From the NCBI GenBank assembly GCA_964244955.1, contig CAXTKQ010000009.1, positions 1 to 51,584 on the forward strand: a stretch of DNA of 51,584 nt, read 5' to 3'. Of the stretch, positions 7,869 through 14,489 are shown in pieces. The notes under the pieces are model-generated. The model made no database searches. It saw only the letters and a program-made list of their open reading frames with translations, and had not been told where the DNA came from. Every line of letters begins with the position of its first letter. Position 1 is the stretch's first letter. Both the position numbers and the translations under genes were made by a program. Source of the DNA: Mucilaginibacter_A sp964244955 (GTDB lineage Bacteria > Bacteroidota > Bacteroidia > Sphingobacteriales > Sphingobacteriaceae).

Positions 7869-7890
7869 TTGTAAGGTGTAAGACAAGATA

Positions 7891-8427
7891 TTAATGACAC
7901 TTATTTTCAAAAATGAAACATTCTTTTATTGAATCACTTGATTCCAAATTCAAAATACCAGATTGATTGTTTTTGTTATTGGGATATAGTTTTTTTGAGG
8001 AAAACAGAACCTTAATGATTTTAAATTCTATATCTTCAAACTTGTTAGGATTAAGCCTTTTAGATGTTTCGTAAATAAATTGGCTGAATAATTCTCCAGC
8101 TTTTATTTGATCAGAATTATTTCCCTTTTGTTTAGATTTAAGATTACAAATAACAGCAAATAATTTTTTAACATCTTTTTGATAAAAGATTATATAATCA
8201 CACATTGCTTGTGCATTGCCCAAATTATAAAAAGGAAACAAATATTTAACAATATTATTGTCTCTAACAATGTTTTGATCAAATTTGTAAATTAAATATT
8301 CATTTTTTGCTTCAAACTTTGCTTCCTTGCAAGATGCTTCTTTCCCTGTTTCTTCTAAAGTGAAATGCTTCCCTGATTTTCTAACTTTGTAACCATTGAA
8401 AATTAGTGAATCTATTTGTTCTAACAT
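7891..8427 (-). CDS. Hypothetical partner protein of an AAA ATPase cassette
   Basis: About 178 residues from the ATG at 8427 (a TTG 24 bases upstream would give 186 and overlap the ATPase gene). I do not recognise the family. The middle reads CDYIIFYQKDVKKLFAVICNL then KSKQKGNNSDQ, with a later KAGELFSQFIYET. An aspartate-strand-strand-xxK pattern of this kind recalls PD-(D/E)XK nuclease-like proteins, but the usual acidic residue before the lysine is Asn here, so this is only a suggestion. The gene is AT-rich like the ATPase and unlike folD 22 bases downstream. It is probably the effector or specificity subunit of a two-gene defence-like module. Confidence 0.6.
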   Translation of the reverse strand: MLEQIDSLIFNGYKVRKSGKHFTLEETGKEASCKEAKFEAKNEYLIYKFDQNIVRDNNIVKYLFPFYNLGNAQAMCDYIIFYQKDVKKLFAVICNLKSKQKGNNSDQIKAGELFSQFIYETSKRLNPNKFEDIEFKIIKVLFSSKKLYPNNKNNQSGILNLESSDSIKECFIFENKCH

Positions 8428-8434
8428 GCTAATA

Positions 8435-9796
8435 CTATTCGTCTTTGTCAAACAGTTGGTAATAGATGCTTTCAGAAATTTCAGCTAATTTACTATTCTC
8501 TTTTTCAATGGTAGAAATTTCAAAACCATACTCATCTACTGGAATATTTTCAACGTTTTTATCTTTAAAAAGGTAGACACCAACCTTATCCTTGTCTAGC
8601 AAATCTTGTTTAGTGTAATTATATTTGTTCATCAAAAATTCTGAATTTACCCCTCCAAAATTTAATCTAATTAAATTATTAATTTCTTTTAAAACATAAT
8701 CGCTGTGTGTGCTAATAAGAATTTTAAACCCACTGTTTACAATTCTGGCTATAAGTCTTGCCATAATAATTTGATTATCGGGATGTAAATTTAACTCCGG
8801 CTCATCAATAATTATGAAATCATTTTGTTTTGCTAAATGCCTAAAATAAAATACCAAGTTTGAAAGCGACTTTACAATTGAAGCCGACATGTGAATATTT
8901 AAATTTTTAATTTTTGTTTTAGCAGGACTAAACAATACATCTCCACTTTTTGAAACACTAATTTTACCTTTTAATATTTCATTTTCTATCTGATCTGCTA
9001 AAAAACTATAACTACTAGTGTTCTTTTGTAGATTCGATAGATCTTCTGCAATATCAAGACTATCACGTATAGGTAGAGGATACCTTTGTGCTTCTTTTAA
9101 AGGGCTGTTAGAAGTTTTAGTCCCTTTATATTCTAATAATTTATCTACAATCTCATTTCTTTTGACAGATAGTTCTTTACTGAAAATGTTTATTGCTGTT
9201 CTTTCAGCCGGAGTGATGTATGTATTATTAAATATATGATCAAAAATTTGATCTTTAATTCTTGATCCTACAATTTCAAAAATAAAACCCGACATGTCAT
9301 TACTGTTCTTGACCTCAGTGGTTTCCTCTGTCAAAAATAAATCTACAAATTGTTCTCCTTCTTTTTTTTCAATTTGGACTACTGAATTACCAAATTTTAA
9401 ACCAAACTTTAGTGATAAGGAATTGATTTTATCAGTAATTTCAATATCACTTATATGAATATCAATACTAGCTTTACTGAAAAAGTTAGTAGTAGTAGCA
9501 AAAACATTAGGTAAATACCTTATAATATTTTTTATATTTTTTTTAATTAATGAATCAACAAGTTCACTTTTTAAAAGTACTCTTGATTTTCCGTCAGTTA
9601 AAACAGCTTTTAATTGTTTAGTAATTTCATTATCTATATAGAGATTTTCTTCTCTATAATACTTGAAAATTGAATATATAGCATTAGCTGCGTATGTTTT
9701 ACCCGTATTATTTGGTCCACAAAGTATAATTAGATTATGGGTAATATCAATTTCAGCATGATCAATAATTCCAATTTTCTTTAATTCAATTTTCAT
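8435..9796 (-). CDS. AAA family ATPase, SMC/OLD-like (putative defence cassette)
   Basis: A 453-residue ABC-type ATPase of the AAA_15/AAA_21 group. Walker A is GPNNTGKT (27-34). Walker B is FIIIDEPELNLHP at about 325-337, and the H-switch is ISTHSDYVL at about 358. The roughly 250-residue insert between them is predicted helical, as in OLD, RloA, AriA or PtuA type proteins. No TOPRIM domain is fused. The base composition is markedly AT-rich compared with lepA next door, which suggests acquisition by transfer. It begins 31 bases downstream of lepA on the same strand and runs into the small partner gene. The role as a phage-defence ATPase is inferred from architecture and gene pairing. Confidence 0.82.
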   Translation of the reverse strand: MKIELKKIGIIDHAEIDITHNLIILCGPNNTGKTYAANAIYSIFKYYREENLYIDNEITKQLKAVLTDGKSRVLLKSELVDSLIKKNIKNIIRYLPNVFATTTNFFSKASIDIHISDIEITDKINSLSLKFGLKFGNSVVQIEKKEGEQFVDLFLTEETTEVKNSNDMSGFIFEIVGSRIKDQIFDHIFNNTYITPAERTAINIFSKELSVKRNEIVDKLLEYKGTKTSNSPLKEAQRYPLPIRDSLDIAEDLSNLQKNTSSYSFLADQIENEILKGKISVSKSGDVLFSPAKTKIKNLNIHMSASIVKSLSNLVFYFRHLAKQNDFIIIDEPELNLHPDNQIIMARLIARIVNSGFKILISTHSDYVLKEINNLIRLNFGGVNSEFLMNKYNYTKQDLLDKDKVGVYLFKDKNVENIPVDEYGFEISTIEKENSKLAEISESIYYQLFDKDE

Positions 9797-9827
9797 CTAT
9801 CTTGTTGAAAGAGTAATTAATAATTTA

Positions 9828-11615
9828 TCAATCTAATTTCAGCACCGCCATAAACGCCGACTGCGGAATTTCTACGTTACCAACCTGGCGCATCCGTTTT
9901 TTACCTTTTTTCTGTTTTTCGAGGAGTTTTCGTTTACGGGAAATATCACCACCGTAACATTTTGCGGTTACATCTTTACGTAAAGCTTTTACGGTTTCGC
10001 GGGCGATGATTTTGGCGCCGATAGAAGCCTGAACGATAATTTCAAACTGCTGGCGTGGGATCAATTCTTTCAGCTTCTCGCAAATCTTTTTGCCAAAATC
10101 ATAAGAATTGCTGCGGTGGATCAGGGAAGATAAAGCATCAACCGGTTCGCCGTTTAAGCGGATATCCAATCGCACCAAATCCGACTGGCGGTAACCAATT
10201 TGCGTGTAATCAAAAGAAGCATAACCTTTGGAAATCGTTTTCAGCTTGTCGTAAAAATCAAACACGATTTCGCCCATCGGCAGCTCAAAAATCAGTTCTA
10301 CACGGTCAGCAGTAAGGTAAGATTGGTTCACAATCGTTCCGCGTTTCTGGATACAAAGCGACATCACCGGGCCAACAAACTCTGATTTCGTAATGATATT
10401 GGCTTTGATATAAGGTTCTTCCACAAAATCCAATTTACTTGGATCAGGCAAATCGGAAGGATTGTGAACTTGTAATTCTTCGCCTTTGGTGGTAAAAGCC
10501 AAATAAGAAACGTTGGGAACGGTGGTAATAACGGTCATATCAAACTCGCGTTCCAGCCGTTCCTGGATAATTTCCATGTGCAGCATCCCGAGGAAACCGC
10601 AACGGAAACCAAAACCCAAAGCCGCAGAAGATTCCGGCTCGAAAACCAGCGAAGCATCGTTCAACTGCAATTTGGCCATGCTTTCGCGCAGCTCTTCAAA
10701 CTCGTCTGTATCAACCGGATAAATGCCGGCAAAAACCATCGGTTTTACTTCTTCAAAACCTTGTATTCCAGTTGCACACGGCCGGTCAACGGTAGTGATC
10801 GTGTCGCCAACTTTAACTTCGCGTGCTTCTTTTATGCCCGAAATTATGTAGCCAACGTCGCCGGTTTTAATGGACGCTTTCGGCAACTGGTTTAGCTTCA
10901 ATGTACCCACTTCATCTGCAAAATATTGCTTTTCGGTTGCCACGAATTTTACTTTATCACCTTTTTTGATCTCGCCATTTACCACTTTAAAATAAGCGAT
11001 GATGCCGCGGAAAGAATTGAAAACCGAATCAAAAATTAACGCCTGCAACGGTGCATCCGGATCGCCAACCGGTGGTGGCACGCGTTTTACAATCGCTTCC
11101 AAAATCTCGTGCACGCCCAAACCCGTTTTGCCGGAAGCCGCCAAAATATCTTCGCGTTTGCAGCCAATCAAATCCACAATCTGGTCTTTTACTTCTTCGG
11201 GCATGGCTCCGGGCAAATCCATTTTGTTTAAAACCGGGATAATTTCCAAATCATTTTCCAACGCCAAATACAAGTTAGAAATGGTTTGTGCCTGGATGCC
11301 TTGCGACGCGTCCACAATCAGCAGCGCGCCTTCGCAGGCAGCGATGGAACGGGAAACTTCGTACGAAAAATCAACGTGGCCGGGCGTGTCAATCAGGTTC
11401 AAAACGTAGGGCTGGCCGTCCAGAATATAATCCATTTGGATGGCATGGCTTTTTATGGTGATGCCGCGCTCGCGTTCCAAATCCATATCGTCGAGCAGTT
11501 GCGCCTGCGATTCGCGTTGCGTAATGGTGTGCGTATATTCGAGCAAACGGTCGGCCAGCGTACTTTTGCCGTGGTCAATGTGTGCGATAATGCAAAAATT
11601 GCGGATGTGCTTCAT
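9828..11615 (-). CDS. lepA: Elongation factor 4
   Basis: A 595-residue translational GTPase that binds stalled ribosomes and promotes back-translocation or initiation. G1 is AHIDHGKST, followed by DTPGHVDFSYEV and NKMDLPGA. The family-specific C-terminal domain contains AKCYGGDISRKRKLLEKQKKG. The length is standard. A one-base variant of the window's repeated word lies in frame at 10823-10834, encoding IKEA in SGIKEAREVKVGD. In LepA proteins this segment is normally present, so the word appears to overlie conserved coding and not an insertion. A possible -7 box TATTTTTG lies upstream (11624-11631, minus strand). Confidence 0.97.
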   Translation of the reverse strand: MKHIRNFCIIAHIDHGKSTLADRLLEYTHTITQRESQAQLLDDMDLERERGITIKSHAIQMDYILDGQPYVLNLIDTPGHVDFSYEVSRSIAACEGALLIVDASQGIQAQTISNLYLALENDLEIIPVLNKMDLPGAMPEEVKDQIVDLIGCKREDILAASGKTGLGVHEILEAIVKRVPPPVGDPDAPLQALIFDSVFNSFRGIIAYFKVVNGEIKKGDKVKFVATEKQYFADEVGTLKLNQLPKASIKTGDVGYIISGIKEAREVKVGDTITTVDRPCATGIQGFEEVKPMVFAGIYPVDTDEFEELRESMAKLQLNDASLVFEPESSAALGFGFRCGFLGMLHMEIIQERLEREFDMTVITTVPNVSYLAFTTKGEELQVHNPSDLPDPSKLDFVEEPYIKANIITKSEFVGPVMSLCIQKRGTIVNQSYLTADRVELIFELPMGEIVFDFYDKLKTISKGYASFDYTQIGYRQSDLVRLDIRLNGEPVDALSSLIHRSNSYDFGKKICEKLKELIPRQQFEIIVQASIGAKIIARETVKALRKDVTAKCYGGDISRKRKLLEKQKKGKKRMRQVGNVEIPQSAFMAVLKLD

Positions 11616-11658
11616 TTGAACCGCAAAAATAGCGTTTTAAAGGCACAATTGTTGGGTA

Positions 11659-11666
11659 TAATTTTG
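11659..11666 (+). promoter_or_regulatory. Possible -7 element for the fructosamine-kinase-like gene
   Basis: TAATTTTG matches TAnnTTTG and lies 20 bases before the ATG. A TTTT run near 11635-11638 is at about the right distance to serve as a weak -33 element. Confidence 0.45.
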
Positions 11667-11686
11667 GTGGATTTTAACACAGAAAA

Positions 11687-12574
11687 ATGAAAAGTTTTAC
11701 AGCAGAATTTAGGGCAGAACTGGAACAGATTTTACACCAAAAATTAGGCGGTAAAAGCAGCATCCACGAAATTGTGGAAATTACGGGCGGCAGCATCAAC
11801 GAAGTTTACCGCTTGCAAACGGCTGCAGGCTTTTTTATTTTGAAGCTGAACAGCGCCCAGCAATTTCCAACAATGTTTGAACAGGAAGCCGAAGGTTTGG
11901 AAGCCATCCGCAAAACCAAAACAGTTGCCGTGCCTGAAGTTATTTCAACCGGGCATTTAGCTTACAACAGTTTTTTACTGCTGGAATACATCGAAACCGA
12001 AACCAAAACGTCGGCAGCCATGCAACTATTTGGTTCGCAATTGGCGCAAATGCACCAAAATACAGCTTCGGATTTTGGTTTTGAAAAAGACAATTACATG
12101 GGATCGTTGCCGCAATCCAACAAAAAGCATCCAAGCTGGCAATTGTTTTTTGTGGAAGAACGCTTAAAACCGATGGTGAAGTTGGCTTTCGATGCTTCTT
12201 TTATAGACCAAAAATTGGTGTCGGATTTTGAAAGTTTGTACCAAAAGCTGGGCGGGTTTTTTGAGGAAGAAAAACCGGCTTTAATCCATGGTGATTTATG
12301 GGGCGGCAATTATTTAGTCGGCACCGAAGGCAAACCTTATTTAATTGATCCGGCCGTAAGTTACGGTTTCCGCGAGTTTGATCTGGCGATGACACATCTT
12401 TTTGGTGGTTTCAGCACTGATTTTTACAACGCTTACCAAGAAGGATTTCCTTTGCAACCCAATTGGCAACAGCGTATTGATTTGTGGAATTTGTATCCTT
12501 TGTTGCTGCATTTAAATTTGTTTGGAACGGGCTATTTGGGGCAGGTGAAAAGTGCGTTGAAGAAATATGTTTAG
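11687..12574 (+). CDS. Fructosamine kinase family protein
   Basis: A 295-residue aminoglycoside-phosphotransferase-fold kinase of the FN3K family. Family members phosphorylate sugar-protein adducts such as ribulosamines so that they fall off. Visible features are the glycine-rich ITGGSINEVYRL, the lysine in FFILKLN, the catalytic loop LIHGDLWGGN and metal-binding YLIDPAVSYGFREFDLAM. A full extended copy of the repeated word occupies 12192-12220 in frame, encoding ASFIDQKLVSD. Both the 12-mer and its A-tract/TTGGTG tail are perfect. The segment has the length expected in homologues, so it looks like substitution and not insertion. Confidence 0.88.
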   Translation: MKSFTAEFRAELEQILHQKLGGKSSIHEIVEITGGSINEVYRLQTAAGFFILKLNSAQQFPTMFEQEAEGLEAIRKTKTVAVPEVISTGHLAYNSFLLLEYIETETKTSAAMQLFGSQLAQMHQNTASDFGFEKDNYMGSLPQSNKKHPSWQLFFVEERLKPMVKLAFDASFIDQKLVSDFESLYQKLGGFFEEEKPALIHGDLWGGNYLVGTEGKPYLIDPAVSYGFREFDLAMTHLFGGFSTDFYNAYQEGFPLQPNWQQRIDLWNLYPLLLHLNLFGTGYLGQVKSALKKYV

Positions 12575-12607
12575 TGATTATAAAGGTTAATCGTATTTTT
12601 GATTATT

Positions 12608-13843
12608 ATGAGTGAAGCTGAAAAAGCAAAACAGAATTCTGAAGTATATTTAAAAGAAGTTAGGTTACAGAATTACAAATCTATTATTGATACTACAATA
12701 GATTTTAAACCTGGTTTGAATATTATTATTGGAAATAATGGTTCTGGAAAAACTAACTTTTTAAATTATTTATATGATGTTGTTCATATCAACTGGGATA
12801 GAAAATCAGAATTAGCCGCAGAATTTATTCTTGCAAAAAAAAGTAATTTATACAGAGTTGTTGTTAGTAAAAGCAGTGTTACTGAAATGGCACATGCTAA
12901 AACTTTAGATAATATTATAAATAATAAGAAAAAGCCTAACGTTAAAGTTTTTAAAAACAATATTTTAAAAGAAGAATTGGAAATTGCAGGTGCGGATTTT
13001 AATTTCAATATTGGTAATTCTACAGATTATTATATAAAACTTCTTCAATATGGAATTCCAAGAGAGCAAAATATAATTGAAAAACCTGTAAAGCTTTCGT
13101 TTTCTTCTACAGGTATTATTAACTCTGATATAAATTCTGAGGGCAAGAGAAGTGAATTTGTAGAATCATTAATTTCTAAAACAGCTTTTTCTATTGTTTT
13201 TTATGAACAAGAGTTTGATATTCATAAAGTAAAAACTGTGATTATAGGATTGAATGATTTTTTTAATAATTTAAAGGAAGAACTTAAGGGTTTTACTACA
13301 ATTGAAAATTTAAGAATTAGTCCTAATTTCAATATATATTATGATGAAGACAAGAATCAGTTTGATGTTCATAATTTATATTTAGAATATTATGTAAATA
13401 ATAATTGGCTTCCATATTTAAATCTTTCTGATGGAAACAAGCGCTTATTCTATTTAGTATCAGAAGTCATAGCATATCATCAAATAGAAATCTTTTATTC
13501 TTTATTTGATGATAAAAATTCCAATCGAATAAATCCTAGTCATATTATCCTTCTCGAAGAACCCGAACTTGGCATTCACCCACACCAACTACACAAACTA
13601 ATGCTTTTCATAAAAGAACAATCCAGAGAAAAGCAAATCATTTTAACTACACATTCACCACAAGTATTAAATATTTTAGGCTCCGATGAATTGGACAGGA
13701 TTATCATTTGCAGTTATGACCAGCAAAAGGGAACTCAACTTAGGCATTTAACTGAAAAAGAAACACAAAAAGCACAGCGTTATATGCAAGAGGATTTTTT
13801 GAGTGATTACTGGATACATTCCGATTTAGAGCCAGTTATTTAA
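12608..13843 (+). CDS. AAA family ATPase, OLD/AriA-like (second putative defence cassette)
   Basis: About 411 residues from the ATG at 12608; a TTG nine bases upstream is less likely. Walker A is GNNGSGKT (42-49), Walker B ILLEEPELGIHP (about 312-324), and TTHSPQVL follows at about 347. This is an SMC-like ABC ATPase with a long central insert. It is AT-rich compared with flanking genes. The next gene starts two bases after its stop and encodes a TOPRIM-like protein. Together they look like a split OLD-type nuclease system, as in PARIS (ATPase plus TOPRIM nuclease). The function is inferred from architecture. Confidence 0.82.
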   Translation: MSEAEKAKQNSEVYLKEVRLQNYKSIIDTTIDFKPGLNIIIGNNGSGKTNFLNYLYDVVHINWDRKSELAAEFILAKKSNLYRVVVSKSSVTEMAHAKTLDNIINNKKKPNVKVFKNNILKEELEIAGADFNFNIGNSTDYYIKLLQYGIPREQNIIEKPVKLSFSSTGIINSDINSEGKRSEFVESLISKTAFSIVFYEQEFDIHKVKTVIIGLNDFFNNLKEELKGFTTIENLRISPNFNIYYDEDKNQFDVHNLYLEYYVNNNWLPYLNLSDGNKRLFYLVSEVIAYHQIEIFYSLFDDKNSNRINPSHIILLEEPELGIHPHQLHKLMLFIKEQSREKQIILTTHSPQVLNILGSDELDRIIICSYDQQKGTQLRHLTEKETQKAQRYMQEDFLSDYWIHSDLEPVI

Positions 13844-13845
13844 AT

Positions 13846-14418
13846 ATGATAGTTGGATTGGTTGGAGAAGCCCCAAATGATACACAATCAATTAAAAACT
13901 TACTTCAAAAGTTTTATCAAAATATAAGTTTTGAACTTTTGTTGAATGACATACATGGAAGCCAGATTGAAAGTCAGAAAACCAAACGATTTTTACGTTC
14001 TGAATATGAGCTAAAAAAGCCAGACATTATTATTTTTATCCGTGATCTCGATGCTTTAGAAAATGATGTAAAACAGTTAGAAGTCAGAAAACAGTATTTT
14101 CGCGATTTTAACAGTGTTGTTGATAAAAAAGGGATTTACTTATTAAATATTTTTGAAATTGAAGCTTTAATATTAGCAGATGTTGACTGTTTTAATAAGA
14201 TCTACGAATTAAATATAGCAGTAGTAATTGATCCGATGCAAGTGGAACAACCCAAAGAGTTTCTAAAATCGGAATCCCGAAAATCTGCAAAACAATTTAA
14301 TGAATCGCATAATCCTGATATTTTCAACTTGTTAAATTTTGATACAGTCAAAGCCAATTGCAAGTATTTTGACGCTTTTATAAAAAATTTGGACAAAGAA
14401 ATTCAAGCAATAGGATAG
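13846..14418 (+). CDS. TOPRIM-like (DUF4276/DUF4435-type) partner of the AAA ATPase
   Basis: A 190-residue protein. The N-terminal VGLVGEAPNDTQSI supplies the glutamate of a TOPRIM nucleotidyl-transferase/hydrolase fold. PDIIIFIRDLDALEND supplies the paired aspartates after a hydrophobic strand. A later acidic stretch, LLNIFEIEALILADVD, resembles the third region seen in OLD-type TOPRIM nucleases. The gene is AT-rich and tightly coupled to the upstream ATPase. The probable role is the nuclease effector released or directed by the ATPase upon infection. The exact family cannot be named from sequence reading alone. Confidence 0.65.
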   Translation: MIVGLVGEAPNDTQSIKNLLQKFYQNISFELLLNDIHGSQIESQKTKRFLRSEYELKKPDIIIFIRDLDALENDVKQLEVRKQYFRDFNSVVDKKGIYLLNIFEIEALILADVDCFNKIYELNIAVVIDPMQVEQPKEFLKSESRKSAKQFNESHNPDIFNLLNFDTVKANCKYFDAFIKNLDKEIQAIG

Positions 14419-14489
14419 GACGTACTTTTTTTCTTCAAACGAAATAAATTATTCTTTTAAATCAATGCTAAATTTCTTATCATTGCTTG

